Shown: positions 1 to 11,263, counted from the stretch's first letter. The stretch: 64,000 bases of DNA from Doryteuthis pealeii (GCA_023376005.1 CM042139.1:135639715-135703714), one strand, 5' to 3'. Notes: generated by a model not told the origin, from the letters alone. Numbers and translations are program-made.

Positions 1-340
1 CTTAAAGTTAAAGCATTGTACATGCTCATCAATCTTATCCATTTTTGTCGTCCATTCTTGTCCTTTCTAAGAAGTAACAGCGAGACTGTCCAAGATTTAT
101 TTCTCTGATTAGGTTTACCATGGAGAGTTTAATCTCCTTATTCTTCTGAGGTACTTCTTTCTTACTTTTTCTTTCCTGTCAGTTTGATATCATCGGTTTC
201 AAATATCCAAATATTTTACCTTCTTTTACACCTATTATTCTTATACAGTCCTGATTAGTTGATTATATTTTTCTGTTGCTACTCACTTTTCGTTTTTGGT
301 CATAAGCATTGCGCATTTGATAATATTATATTGACCATTA
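1..340. other. AT-rich sequence, nothing recognised
   Basis: I see no coding, RNA or repeat signature here. The sequence is AT-rich and resembles the unannotated spacer elsewhere in the window. Confidence 0.5.
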
Positions 341-344
341 TAAG

Positions 345-838
345 TATTATTATATTACTCCTAACGAGTTTCTTCCCACAAGCAATAGCTGATGGTCACT
401 CACTAGAATCTAGGTGATAACAACTCAAGTTTCTGAGTATTCTAACTGATATTAGCAATGCTGTTCTCTGGATGGTCTCAACACTTCCTCTGATTTCCAA
501 TTCTTTTTTTAAAGACTTGAGAACCGTTCCAAGTGCACCTACTACAATTGGTATCAGTTTCACTCCCATTTCCCACAGTATTTTGTAGTTCTCTGGCAAG
601 CCTTATTTATTCGTCCATCTTTTGGTTTTCCTTTATTTTCACCCTGGGATCAGCCGGAACGGTGAAATCCACCTGTTGACGATTTTTCTTTTTCTCCTTC
701 TGGTCTTCTGGTCGGTATTAGGTGATCCATATTTATCTCAAAATCCCAATGATTCTTATTCGCTTCATTATTTTGGACGGATTCTTGTTTGTCCATGCAA
801 AATCTGGACAAATTTTAATCTTTTTCACAATTTCCAAT
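345..838 (-). mobile_element. RLE-type non-LTR retrotransposon, 3' fragment
   Basis: Read on the minus strand, this is the C-terminal part of the LINE family that recurs through the window. It begins in the region before the endonuclease and runs through a damaged PAD-type motif, the segment PIVVGALGTV, and the terminal segment ending near ARILR. The equivalent of RRPDL is altered and there are frameshifts, so the copy is dead. The 3' end at about 345-365 has only a degenerate ATTATTATA tail instead of a long (ATT)n tract, which suggests an older insertion. Assignment to the family is firm because the same protein blocks occur in other copies here. The clade name (R4/Dong-like) is inference. 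Confidence 0.8.
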
Positions 839-930
839 GAACCACCCAGTCGTTTAATGTTTTTTTACACCCATTGTGCTGTATTCGCTAATCATGTGAT
901 TTTTCGACCGTCTCTAGATGCTTTTGTAAT

Positions 931-939
931 CTCTCTCTT

Positions 940-1025
<86 letters not shown>

Positions 1026-1058
1026 TATGTGTGTGTATATATATGTGTGTGTGTGTAA
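931..1058. repeat. Compound microsatellite (CT)n(TA)n(GT)n
   Basis: A CT tract (about 931-979) passes into TA (about 979-1013) and then into short CA and GT blocks. The CT-TA-GT order resembles other compound tracts in this window. Open frames across it are translated dinucleotide repeats. Confidence 0.95.
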
Positions 1059-1940
1059 ACATCTTATACGTACTTACCTACACCTCTGTAGGTTGTATTT
1101 ATTCATCAAAATAAAAGTTTGCTTGAAATGTGTGCAGTGAAAAAAAAAGAGCAATATGCTGCACTTCTTATATTTTAAGGTTTACTGGTGTGCCGTTGGC
1201 AAATTCAGCAGTCATCATGTTGTGATCCAACAACTATTATTATTGTTTGAAAAGTTGCCGTCTTCCGCCAATTTCCACTTCCACATTTTTTTTATATTTG
1301 GAAAAGCTATCCAAATGTATTCAGAGGAATATTTCGATCACCTTGGACAGAAATATCGACCAGGGACATATTTTATCCTTAAAATATTTTACTGTAATGT
1401 CTGGCTTTTATTTCTGTTAGCTTTTATTGGAAAACCATACAAGATCGTAACATCTTTTACTTCTGTAACTTGTTCAGCATAATGATCATACGAGTTTTAA
1501 CATATGGAACTCTGTAGTTGTTTGCAAGGTCCAATGTAGACATTGTTTGATTCTACAATGTTTCATTTTTATTCATTCACCCTGCTACTATATGATTGAT
1601 TATTTAAGTTTTGTTATTACATCTGTATCTAGGATATGCGCCATTTGGGAGTACGTTAATCTGTTAAATTTTTGAAAATAAACTTTGACCCTGGCCTTAC
1701 ATTATGGAACTGTCCGTTTCGACTTTTGGCCCATACTTTTGATGGGTTTTCTCTTGGTCTATTATCCATGGAGTAGTTTTTTGCCCTTAATCCCCTCCAG
1801 TTTGTAAAATCTTTCTGGTAGGGTTTATTCATCACTTTATTGGCTGCTTTATTTGTTGAGTCTACCTCTCGATATTTTCCTCCTAGACATATAATCATCG
1901 CTTCAATGTATTTAACCCTTTAGAGATTGTAATATTTCAA
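1059..1940. other. Spacer without recognised features
   Basis: Two open frames of 80-108 codons cross this stretch. They have no recognisable domain and no codon or splice context that I can support. I treat it as non-coding. Confidence 0.45.
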
Positions 1941-2228
1941 TCGTGGTGTAATGGTTAGCAAGCTAGTCTCGCTGATACATAATTACTCAATAGTGATTTC
2001 GATACTCGCTGGATGGATTACATTAAAGTCGCGCTAAAAGTACCGGTTCCAGCTAGATCGCCGAGGTAAAGCAGCGATGAGCCTGTTCAATACTTAATTG
2101 GTTGACCACTGAAGCAACAGCAGGTACTATAAGCAACCTGAGTCCTTTTCAAAAGTAAATGGATACGTCATTAAATGACCCGAAAAGATTTGATAAGCCT
2201 TAAAGTAAAACAATCAAAACAACCAACC
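1941..2228 (+). mobile_element. tRNA-derived SINE, group C, near full length
   Basis: The element opens with a tRNA-like A-box region (TGGTGTAATGGTTAGC) and a weak B-box-like stretch near 1995-2010. The body includes the block AGCAACAGCAGGTACT. It ends with ATTAAATGACCCGAAAAG and a 3' tail of CAACCAACC type. The reverse complement of the 3' part recurs at 14.3, 16.4, 23.8, 33.6, 40.1, 42.3, 43.6, 48.4, 56.6 and 58.4 kb, which identifies it as a dispersed family. Length is about 288 bp. This is the most complete group C copy in the window. Confidence 0.75.
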
Positions 2229-2299
2229 TCGCTGGATGGGTCATAACCTTGTGTTTACCCGTGCCTAACGGGTTGGGTAAACACGTACTATCCTGTATT

Positions 2300-2850
2300 T
2301 TTTAAATAAGCATGTTATTCAGTTAGTATTATTTTGATGCATTTGGTGTGATGCATTTACTTTGCTTGTTTTTTTACTCCTTTCAAGTTTCAATTGATTC
2401 CGTTGAACTACCGTACTGCAAATGAGTTGATAGCCTCGATTCTATTTTCTTTCCTTTGATTCTGTTTTTTAATCAGCCTTATTCACCTACAGAATTCATT
2501 TCTGAGATTTATCCTTCATCCTCTCTTGTATTCCTTTACCTTCATTTACAGTGAGATATTTATAGGCCATTTCATGATTTTGCTCTTTGATTGTAGTGTT
2601 TACATCCAAATTGATTGACGAGGAACTTTCTAATTTTCCCGTCAAAAGTCGCTTTCGCACATTTATCAAGACCACATTTCATTCCTATATAAATTACTAT
2701 AGCACTTAACAGTTTCCAGGAATTACTATTAGACATCATTTCCTACATTAAGCATTTTAAATGATATGTTTGGAAGAGGTGGGTAATCGTTGTATTATAA
2801 ATTTTGTAACCAAAGGAAAAGTTTCGTCTTAGGTATCAAAAGAATAAGAA
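2300..2850. other. Spacer without recognised features
   Basis: AT-rich sequence with no repeat, open frame or RNA signature that I recognise. A GGGTTGGGTAAACAC block just before it (about 2270-2284) is a scrap of a group A SINE 3' end. Confidence 0.45.
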
Positions 2851-2854
2851 AGGC

Positions 2855-2965
2855 ACGCTTAGTGTAACTGTTATCATCGTAAGAAATAAATCGGTGGCCC
2901 GATTTCAAACGCTGTAATCTCTTTGCTCTAATACCATAGGGAAAAGTCAATCTTGTTTCCCTAGA
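2855..2965 (+). mobile_element. SINE group A, 5' fragment
   Basis: The stretch GTGTAACTGTTATCATCGTAAG matches, with changes, the head of the group A SINE (compare 39758 and 3058). A degenerate B-box region follows. The 3' half is missing. Confidence 0.55.
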
Positions 2966-3057
2966 CAAGCTATGAGAAAATACCGAGTGGTCAATATAAA
3001 TTAGAAAAACCCAAAAACAAAAAAAAAACAAAAAAAACAAACTCAGTCATTTGGAGA

Positions 3058-3290
3058 CGTGTCGTGTAATGGTTACCTTCGTAGGAAATAGACAAGGCAA
3101 TACGAGTTCAAATTCTGAACACGGCTGTTGCATTTCACCTTGTGCTAATACCCTTGTGAAAGGTATAAATCTAATTATCCTCTCTCCAGCTATGGGTAGA
3201 TTGAAGGCCAAACAAGGCTCTTTAACCTTGGTATGGAAACCGGTCATGGAGAAGGAAAACTTTGAATCCAAACCAAAAGGTTTCTCTTCT
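3058..3290 (+). mobile_element. SINE group A, tRNA-derived
   Basis: The tRNA-like head (GTCGTGTAATGGTTACC) is followed by a B-box-like block (CGAGTTCAAATTCTG). The body has the family blocks GTGCTAATACCCTTGTGAAAGG, CAGCTATGGGTAG and GAGAAGGAAAACTTTGAA. The same order of blocks recurs at 19.9, 25.2-26.0, 30.6 and 39.8 kb and, inverted, at 55.5 and 57.3 kb. The 107-codon open frame on this strand is a by-product of the SINE. The GGGTTGGGTAAATAC terminus is missing here but appears separately at about 3645. Confidence 0.8.
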
Positions 3291-3574
3291 CATTATTTAA
3301 AACAATTTTGGAAGCTCCTCCCCCTCCTCTTACCTCCTAACCCAAAATATACAATTAACTATTTAGTCTTTTGAATCATGAAATATGGTCCAAGGAAATA
3401 TATTTTTTACTATTTGCGAAAAAATGTTATCTTGTAGACTGACTCCATTTTCAGGGATACAAAGTTTTACCTTAAAAAAAGTTATGAATTTTTTGAAATA
3501 TTTTATCATTATTTGCTCACACTGTAGAAGGATAGAATGGTTTATTTAGATTTGGTTAGACTAGAAAAAGAAAA

Positions 3575-3662
3575 TCTCTGACATTCAACTGGCTTTACCC
3601 AGTTTCCAAATTGAACTTGTGTCACATCCTCTTCGTTGCGGAGGGTTGGGTAAATGCATAGG
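3575..3662 (+). mobile_element. SINE group A, 3' end
   Basis: TTGAACTTGTGTCACATCC followed by GCGGAGGGTTGGGTAAATGC is the 3' end of the group A SINE. It lies about 285 bp after the preceding copy and may belong to that insertion, separated by later changes. Confidence 0.6.
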
Positions 3663-4055
3663 AAAAACATTAGGGAATATAAAGAGTCACCTAGAATAAA
3701 TCACATTTTATCCATGCCGTGCTAAGATTTGGTCGTGCTGTTTTCTTCACTGTTAAGAATGCCATATTTTCTGCTGTAGTTGTCTATAAAATATTTTTAT
3801 TAATAACGTTTTTGACGGAGTAGGAGAATGTTGTTCTGGCCAAGAAAGGATTCAATTTGCGTGGCTATATGGATAGATGTTCATATCTCATATATCATTG
3901 TTAGAAAGAAATAGGCCAATAATGATTGATTTTTCTTTGTTTAACCTTTTAGTCAGAGAAATGTAACCCTTTGCTAAGTGATAGGATGTCGATGTTAGAC
4001 AGCTGAATGAGAAATTAGGGATTTTTACCTCCTCCAGGGATGTTTGTGAGATTTT
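3663..4055. other. Spacer without recognised features
   Basis: No repeat, RNA or coding signature recognised. Confidence 0.45.
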
Positions 4056-4057
4056 AT

Positions 4058-4146
4058 AATTATATCCCTCCTATCGAGTTTTTCACACCTGCGTTATCTG
4101 GTGGTATTTTACTGGAATCTGAGTGACAGCAAGTCTACTCCTATGT
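4058..4146 (-). mobile_element. RLE LINE, extreme 3' fragment
   Basis: This is the terminal 90 bp of the RLE LINE family on the minus strand. It contains the reverse complements of the family blocks GTCACTCAGATTCCAGTAAA and GGTGTGAAAAACTCG. It lies 240 bp upstream of a plus-strand cluster of the same family, so copies here face each other. Confidence 0.7.
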
Positions 4147-4306
4147 AGTTCCCATTTAGCTTCGTCTCTCGGCATTTTGTCAGAGTTCAATTGAAGCAGC
4201 CATACAGTAGCAGTGACATTGCTACCGCTTGAATGAATTGTCGATTTGTTTCATCAGAGTTCAGATTTCCATATAATCGATAATCTGTCAATAACAGTCT
4301 ATACCT

Positions 4307-4307
<1 letters not shown>

Positions 4308-4379
<72 letters not shown>
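4308..4379. repeat. (AAT)n microsatellite
   Basis: About 24 perfect AAT units. The tract joins directly to the 5'-truncated end of the RLE LINE copy that follows. I interpret it as the target, or the tail of an earlier copy. Confidence 0.97.
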
Positions 4380-4380
<1 letters not shown>

Positions 4381-4733
4381 GGGATTTTGAGGTACAGACG
4401 GATCACTAAATCCCCGGCTAGGAGATCAGACCTAGTATTAATTAACAAAAAAAAGAAAACGTGTCGTGTCATCGGATCACAGAGTGAAGTTGAAATAAAA
4501 TGAAAAGACAGACAAATACTTGGACCTGGCCAGAGAGCAACAATTGTAAATGGAGACGCTGGTTCTCATGGGTTTGGAAAAGAGTCTGGAAGAATTGTAA
4601 ATCCGAAGAAGAATCTAGACCATTCAAACAATATCACTGTTAAGATCAGCTAAAATCGTCAGAAGTGTCATGGAGACTTGCTGTCACTCAGCCGCCAGTG
4701 AACCACCAGATTAAGCGGGTGTAAAAAACCAAA
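4381..4733 (+). mobile_element. RLE LINE, 5'-truncated copy 1 of plus cluster
   Basis: The copy starts at GGATTTTGAGGTACAGACGG, directly after (AAT)n. The endonuclease-proximal motif RRSDLVLINKKKKT is readable at about 4420-4460, with the usual P of RRPDL replaced by S. Later blocks carry frameshifts, and the copy ends with GCGGGTGTAAAAAACC at about 4715-4730. The RLE domain cannot be intact. A further copy follows with almost no spacer. Confidence 0.85.
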
Positions 4734-5671
4734 ATACAACAACTCAAAGACTACACAAGAAAGAGCAAAGAAAGATTACTTATGGCAGCCAATAATAACA
4801 GAAGTATCATTCGGACAAACAGAAAAACAACAAAAACTAGAAAACAAAAATGGGAAGAAAAACAATTATATGGGCACTTCAAACGAAAAATCGCGGAGGT
4901 TGCACATGGAAATACTTGGATATGGTTAAGAAAAGGAAACCTCAAAAAAGAAACTGAATCACTAATAATTTCTGCCCAAAATAATGCCATAAGGACAAAC
5001 TATATCAAAGCAAAAATTGATAAGACTCAACAAATAATAAATGTAGACTATGCGGTGACAGAGATGAGACTGTAAACCATGTACTAAGCGAATGTAGCAA
5101 ACTAGCACAACGGGAATAAAAAAAAACTAGGCATGACTGGGTTGGGAAGGTGATCCACTGGGAATTATGCAAAAAATTAAATTTTGTCCATGCAACAAAA
5201 TGGTATATGTATAAACCAAAATCTGTTTTTGAGAATGAAACGCATAAAATTCTCTGAGAATTTGAGATAAAAACGGATCACCTTATCCCAGCAAGAAGAC
5301 CAGACCTAGAATTGATTAACAAAAAGAAAGAACTTGTCAGCTGGTGGATTTTTCAGTTCCAGCAGATCACAGGGTGAATATGAAGGAAAACGAAAAGATG
5401 GACAAATACCTGGGCTTGCCAGAGAACTGAAAAAAACTATGGAATATGAAAGTCAAAGTGATACCAATTGTAGTTGGTGCACGTGGAACGGTCACAAAAA
5501 GATTTTTTTTAAGTTTGGAAAATCTGGAAATCAGAGGGATAATTGAGACCATCCAGAATACTGAATTGCTGCAATCTGCCAGAATACTCAGAAGAGTCCT
5601 GGAGACCCGAGGAGACTTGTTGTCACTCAGACTCCAGGGAAATACCATCAGGTAATGCTGGTGTGAAAAAC
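4734..5671 (+). mobile_element. RLE LINE, copy 2 of plus cluster
   Basis: This is one of the longest copies in the window. It reads QQLKDYTRKSKERLL, then the KQKWEEKQLYGHFKR block, WLRKGNLKKETESL and AQNNAIRTNYIKAKIDKTQQ. A damaged CCHC knuckle follows at about 5040-5110, then RHDWVGKVIHWELCKK and THKIL. The RLE motif region RRPDLELINKKK is at about 5290-5330, followed by VKVIPIVVGARGTV and SARILRRVLETRGDLLSLRLQ at the C-terminus. A stop at about 5073, a frameshift in the knuckle and another after RRPDL make it a pseudogene. It ends in the (AAT)n at 5672. Family placement rests on the CCHC-then-RLE order known for R2/R4-type elements. Confidence 0.88.

Positions 5672-5710
<39 letters not shown>
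5672..5710. repeat. (AAT)n tail and junction
   Basis: About 13 AAT units sit between the 3' end of copy 2 and the 5'-truncated start of copy 3, so the tract is the tail of one and the entry point of the next. Confidence 0.95.
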
Positions 5711-5714
<4 letters not shown>

Positions 5715-6322
5715 ACGAACGACCATGTATTAAGCGAATGTAGGAAACTAGAACAACGAGAGTACAAGGCTAGGAACGATTGGGTTGGAAAGATGATCTA
5801 CTGGGAATTGTGCAATACACTCACTTTTTGTCATACAACAAAATGATTTATGCATAAACCAGAACCTGTTCTTGCAATGCATTGATTATTCTAGGAATTT
5901 AATATAAAGGCAGATCATCTTATCCTAGCCAGAAGACCAGACCTAGTATTGATTAACAAGAAAAAGAGAACTTATCACCTGATAGATTCTGCTTCCAGCG
6001 GATCACAGGGTGAAGATGAAGGGAAACGAAATGATAGACAAATACATGGATCTTGTTAGAGAATTGAAAAAACTGTGGAATATGTGGGTGAATGTGATAC
6101 CAACTGTAGTTGGAACGGTCCCTAAAACTTTAGAAACAGACTAGAGGAAATGGAAATCAGAGGAAGAATTGAGACCATCCGGACAACAGCAATGTTGAGA
6201 TCAGCTAGAATACTCAGAATAGTCCTGAAGACCTGAGAAGATGTGTTGTCACTCACACTCCAGTGAAAGACCATCAGCTAACGTTGCTGTGGAAAACCCA
6301 CTAGGAGTGAAATAATGATACT
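5711..6322 (+). mobile_element. RLE LINE, copy 3 of plus cluster
   Basis: Starts inside the knuckle region (DETNDHVLSECRKLEQREYK), directly at AATAATGAGAC. It continues through NDWVGKMIYWELC, the RRPDLVLINKKKRT motif at about 5930-5965, a PADHRVK-type block and the C-terminal RIETIRTTAMLRSARILRIV block. The tail is short (AATAATGATACTAAT). Frameshifts are present in the second half. Confidence 0.85.
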
Positions 6323-6837
6323 AATTTTGAGTAGTATTTCGTTCAGTTGTTTAATTTTAGTTGCTTTTATCACAATTTACATGACGGAGAGACTTAAACG
6401 AAACCCTTTTTTATCTTCGGGTAAGCTTCTACTATCACCTAAGGTATGGGAACCATTTATATAGTGGAATACAAGATCGCACGTATAAACCCATCGCTTA
6501 CTTCGTATGACACTCTCTCAGATACCTGCTTCTATTCTTTGACGCACTCGTAGTGCTAATAGACACTTTTTATACATTTTGTTTTTTTAATGTTAATCTA
6601 TCGTTCTACCATTTAATCTATTTTCCCGAAAGTCTTTTTATACAACATGTTTTATACGTCACCTTTTCAACTAATATTTCTTCCCATGAAGAATGATCAC
6701 ATATTTTTTCGTGAAATGATAGTTTACTTTAATTGATAATTTAACCTCATAACATTTTTGGTAGTCATGCTTAGATTTATAACTGTTGTAGGGAAACAAA
6801 AATAATTATTTTCCCTTGGATTGTAGGTGTGGCTTCC

Positions 6838-7275
6838 CTAGTCAAGTGTCCGTTAGTCACATGATAACACAACTTTCTCTTTTTGCCCCCAGTCTTCGAA
6901 GAGACAAGGTCGATCTCTTTTCGGTCTTCCCTCTTTCAGCAAACAGGACATATGTCTCAGTTTTGTTCCTAGATTAAAATAGTGACAATCAGTCTCTAAT
7001 GAAACATATTATAAGACAGAGTAAGTGTTTTCAATTTCTTTTACACTTACTTTATTCATGGAACATATTGTACAATTAACTAATTTGGGTCATATTTATT
7101 ATGTTACTTTGTTTATACTTGTTATTTCTATCAAACATTTATGTCTACATTATTCATGCAAGTTAGTTGTTTGTTTTCCTTGCTTAATGTTCAGTGTTAG
7201 TGTTTCCATGGATGCAATAATGCATTTATAGAACTTAACGTTGGTTTCAAATTAACACTCACTATTCTTTTAATA
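6838..7275 (+). repeat. Dispersed repeat copy 1 (partner at 50.64 kb)
   Basis: The sequence shares an ordered series of blocks with 50640-51145. These include a GTGGCTTC start, CACATGATAA, a GTTAGTGTTTCCATGGATGCAATAATGC block near the end and CACTATTC afterwards. The two copies are diverged but colinear over roughly 450-500 bp and in the same orientation. I see no open frame of note or terminal repeat, and cannot classify it. Confidence 0.65.
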
Positions 7276-8115
7276 TTGATCTTTATATCCACCTCTTTGA
7301 TAGGGACACGGCTCTAAAAACACTCAAACTGTTTAGACTAACTAACTTAACATAAACTATAAAAATGTTCCCCTTCGTTATGTTGACAGTGTATTTTGCT
7401 GGTCAGGCCGAACTATATATCTATATACGATATTTAAGTTTTCCTTGAGTGATATCCCCAATGGAAGTTGACTTATTTTGTTATGATAAATTTAATTGAA
7501 TCGAAACGTGATATAATCTGAGCAGTAGACACGGGAAAGAAATCGAAAGATGAGAAAGTAATCTTGATGCCGAGAAGATTGAATCAAGTTTTATAAGCAT
7601 AACGCCGCGCTGTTCATTTAAGCAAATTGCTGTTCCCCATTTTCCGATCTGAAATACATTTAAAGAAGTTGCGGAGAGAAAATGACGCACATCGACTCGC
7701 ATTATATTCTGATATGAATTCTTGCCAGGCCTGTCGATTAGTCGGCATTCATCTGCACGCGATTCGATGTCTAAGGAACAAGAAGCATATCCGATAAGAT
7801 TATACGTTGGGCGAAGAATACATTAAAGTCATTTTAAGTTCTTTCTGGTATATTCGGTGAATTTAACCGAATACAACGCGCTGGATACTGCGCCTTACGA
7901 GGAATACAAAATAACTATAACTGGTTTTTGATATTGTCATCGTAAGGCACGGAAGATGAGGATGATGAACAATTGCGTGTTAAGAAGTTGAGTATGGTTC
8001 GTGTAGACTAAAGTATTGACGCAAATACCTTGTCCTAAAATGTTTGGTGGCTGCTTCGCATTCAAAGTTTAAGATAAATGTGTATGTGCGTGTTTCTGTG
8101 TGCGGGTGTGCGTGT
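7276..8115. other. Spacer without recognised features
   Basis: No coding, RNA or repeat family recognised. A 73-codon minus-strand frame near 7.5-7.7 kb has no recognisable similarity. Confidence 0.4.
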
Positions 8116-8180
8116 TTCTGTGTGCGTGTGTTGTGTGTGTGTGTGTGTGTGTGTGTGTTGTGTCTATCTGTGTGTATCTT
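8087..8180. repeat. (GT)n microsatellite, interrupted
   Basis: An imperfect GT-rich run with a pure core at about 8130-8160. Frames on both strands across it are repeat translations. Confidence 0.95.
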
Positions 8181-8299
8181 CATCAGATCCACTGACAGCA
8201 TTGATTCCATTATTCTTGCCACCCATCTCTATCGACTATCTCCCCTGGCAGGTCTTCCACACCATATCCGTAATCCGTACAAAGCTGATTGATATAGGT

Positions 8300-9240
8300 T
8301 TCTGCTGGTGAAGCAACACTGAAATATATAGAAAATATATACCATCACTAAAAACATTATCACCATATATACAAAACAAAAGTAGGAGGACAATATGACC
8401 GCACGTGCACACGCAACAATTAACCTAAGATTAGTTATGTATGGATGATAGGATAGTATCAGTTTTCATAATAGTTATTTACTAAGCTTAGATTACAAAT
8501 GGGGAGGCCAGTGAGAATCCTGCTCGCTATAATTGGTCTGATAAATCTATCTGGCTTCCATATGAGTTTTCTCTAGAGATTCAAAAAAGTGCCAAAAAGC
8601 CTAGTTTTTAGAAAATTCACTTTTAATCTGAGGTCCCTATTGTAGCAAAATAATCATTTGACACAGCAAGGTTAACATATTTTGTCACAATATCAACATG
8701 ATGAAAAAAGTGACGTTTAAACCTGAATTTTCTAAAGTATGGAAAACTACATTCTCAACTCATTAAATCCCATTTCAAAACCTAGAAAATACAGATTCAT
8801 ACGGGTATGTGGATACACAAGCATACATTCTGTATATGCTACTAGCTAAGAGGAGAAGAAAGATAAGAGAGCATCAGTGAAAGAACGTAAAGCACCCAGA
8901 CAGGAATGTAATCAACTGGAATTAATCAGTATTCCATTTGCCCCCTCTCTACACTAAAAACTATATAATGAAATAAGTTGCAAATACCCTCAATTGCACA
9001 GGCTTGATAAGGATTAAAAAAACACGTATCAGTGTAGTGTAAAATGAAAATAATAGAACAAATAATTGAAAACCAATTCCAGACATTTCATTATAAAATA
9101 TATTTTCTTTTCTCTCGTTGGATCTACAACAATCTTTAGCAATATCTCATCTACTAAATGCTATGTTAACCTCCGTATGAAAAAGACATCGACTGCTATG
9201 AAAAGATTATGGATCATATGAAAATCTAATGTCTCTATGT
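8300..9240. other. Spacer without recognised features
   Basis: AT-rich sequence. Nothing recognised on either strand. Confidence 0.4.
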
Positions 9241-9254
9241 GTCTAGCAGTGTTA

Positions 9255-9512
9255 TTACAAGTGTAAGATGATCCCGATTGGACAAAACACTTGGAGAAAC
9301 TACAAAATGATGCTGCGTGCTGTTTTGAACAAATACTGGTAGCAGCACATCACCCCCCACCCCTGCAAAAAAAGGAAAACAGTAGCTGTATGGTCAATTA
9401 TCTTCTATCTCACAAACCATCCGATTAGATATGGTCGGATTACTCTAAACGTATAGATTATCTGCTAAACGCGATGGCCGATAGGAAACGGATGGCGGAA
9501 GTCAAGTGAATG
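9255..9512 (+). mobile_element. RTE/BovB-like LINE C-terminal relic
   Basis: Broken frames give WTKHLEKLQNDAAC, then a region equivalent to the HPT..QLYG..LPPI block, and finally MADRKRMAEVK followed by a stop. The order corresponds to the C-terminal tail of RTE-type LINEs as seen more clearly at 43.0 kb. It is heavily decayed. Confidence 0.55.
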
Positions 9513-9584
9513 TGTGATATCAGCACGATTTTATGATGATGGAAAAAATATCTAATCCTGTTATGTCATTGACTCCAGTTTTAT

Positions 9585-9735
9585 ACTCTCTCTCTATCTC
9601 TCCCCCTCTCTCTCTCTCTCTCTCACTCTCGCTCTCACTCTCTCCTTCCTCTCCTCCTCTCCACTCTCTCCTCTCTCCTTGTATATTATATATATATATA
9701 ATATATATCTGTTGGGTGTGTGTGTGAGCATCAGT
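9585..9735. repeat. Compound (CT)n(TA)n(GT)n microsatellite
   Basis: CT-rich tract (about 9585-9680), then TA (about 9683-9708), then a GT block. This is the same CT-TA-GT order as at 931-1058. Confidence 0.95.
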
Positions 9736-9889
9736 ACGTGGTGGTGTGTATATGATCACATATGTGAAAAGATGATGTAATATATATTATGTATATATTT
9801 ATATTTGCTGATGATAATTATCATATGCTGACACGTGTTTCGACGGGAATGTGTTTACATATACACCACTCTATTTAAAATTATTCAAA

Positions 9890-10035
9890 TATAAAATATA
9901 AATATAAAATAATATATCAAATATAAATATAAAATGATATATAAAATATAAATATAAAATGATATATAAAATATAAATATAAAATGATATATAAAATATA
10001 AATATAAAATGATATATAAAATATAAATATAAAAT
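9890..10035. repeat. 25-bp tandem repeat, about 5 units
   Basis: The unit is close to ATGATATATAAAATATAAAT plus ATAAA. At least four near-identical periods can be counted. It is AT-only apart from one G per unit. Two overlapping minus-strand frames (83 and 75 codons) are translations of this repeat. Confidence 0.92.
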
Positions 10036-10560
10036 AAAATAATAATAGAAAACCAAATGTAAAAAGGTCGTTTTCTTCAGAGCAGAATGTTTTGAATTTA
10101 AAAAGAAAAACGATCGATACAAGAGAAAATTCGAAACTGATCATGTTCTATTATAGAATTTTTTTTTTTAAACTCCAAGGTTTTTCCCGGTTTGAAAAAT
10201 AACATGGAATTATTTTTAACGGTTTAACGTTGAAAGAAAGATTTTTATTGTCAGAGACGGGGAGAAATACAAATTTTGAAAAATAATAGTGTTATTTGTT
10301 ATGTATTTTTATTTTACCCAAATGCATAACTTCCCCGTTTCAAACAAAATAAATCTTGCTTTTCAAAGTTCAGGACATAAACAGTTAAAATATTTCCAAA
10401 TTATTTTTCAAACAAGGAAACAATTTCTAGTTTTCAAAAAACAATTCCATTTTACGACATGATCAATATCATAGTGTCAGTATTACAAATATATATTAAT
10501 TCTTCCATTTATCTTTTCAGCAAATATCTTTCGGATTAATTTCATCTTCGACACAGACAC
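10036..10560. other. AT-rich spacer
   Basis: Sequence rich in TTTCAAA and ATTTTTA-type motifs, with no recognised element. Confidence 0.4.
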
Positions 10561-10565
10561 CAGAC

Positions 10566-10668
10566 AAACACACACACACACACAACACACAGACACAACA
10601 CAGACAAACACACACACCACACACACACACCACACACACCGATATAATATATATATATATTATATATT
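10566..10668. repeat. Interrupted (CA)n followed by (TA)n
   Basis: CA-rich block broken by GA and AA steps, then TA to about 10668. The CA-then-TA order is the same as at 17.94, 18.33 and 26.33 kb. Confidence 0.93.
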
Positions 10669-10777
10669 AATGTTTTGCATGAAATCTCCAGTGCCAAACA
10701 AATCAAAATGAATGGAGTCAGCGTCGCATGGTTACTGGAAAACAAAAACAAAAACTAAACTCCTTCTCATAATAACT

Positions 10778-10830
10778 AGCCCAACAAGGTTGGCATGCCG
10801 TATAATCCAACCAACCAAATCTACCTACCT
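10778..10830 (+). mobile_element. SINE group C, 3' tail fragment
   Basis: GGTTGGCATGCCGTATAATCC followed by AACCAACC is the group C 3' end (compare 2200-2228 and, inverted, 48384-48440). Confidence 0.6.
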
Positions 10831-11250
10831 TTTTCGAAAGGAAATTAAGGATATCTTGTATATGAGTCAATCCTCTCGGATATAAATATTGGTCGATGTG
10901 TCGTGGAAACTGGTCATTACGTGTCTATAAATATGGACGCAAAAACTACTATGTGTGTATTTGCATAAAATGTGTTTTCTGCGTCTCTGTGGGGTCTTTG
11001 GCTATAGCTTTAGATATCGTAGTGATTAGAAGAAATAATATATTTTTCAAACCTGTTATATATTCGTGTTCTAACACATATAATTGATTATTTACCAAAA
11101 TGAAATACATAACTACTTTCTGCCACTAAGCAAGTATCTATATAGGAGCCAACCGAGAAGAATACGCCAACAGCGAGCTGATGCTATAAAAGAATCGCTC
11201 AATGATTTCCAAAAAAGCACCGGAATGTGTCAGTAAATACAACAGATAAC
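10831..11250. other. Spacer without recognised features
   Basis: Nothing recognised. A 63-codon frame near 10.9-11.1 kb has no identifiable domain. Confidence 0.4.
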
Positions 11251-11263
11251 ACGCTTACATTAT

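Noticed and set aside
9871..10144. Two overlapping hydrophobic frames that look like membrane proteins
   Set aside because: Both are translations of the 25-bp AT tandem repeat. The apparent hydrophobic periodicity follows the repeat length.
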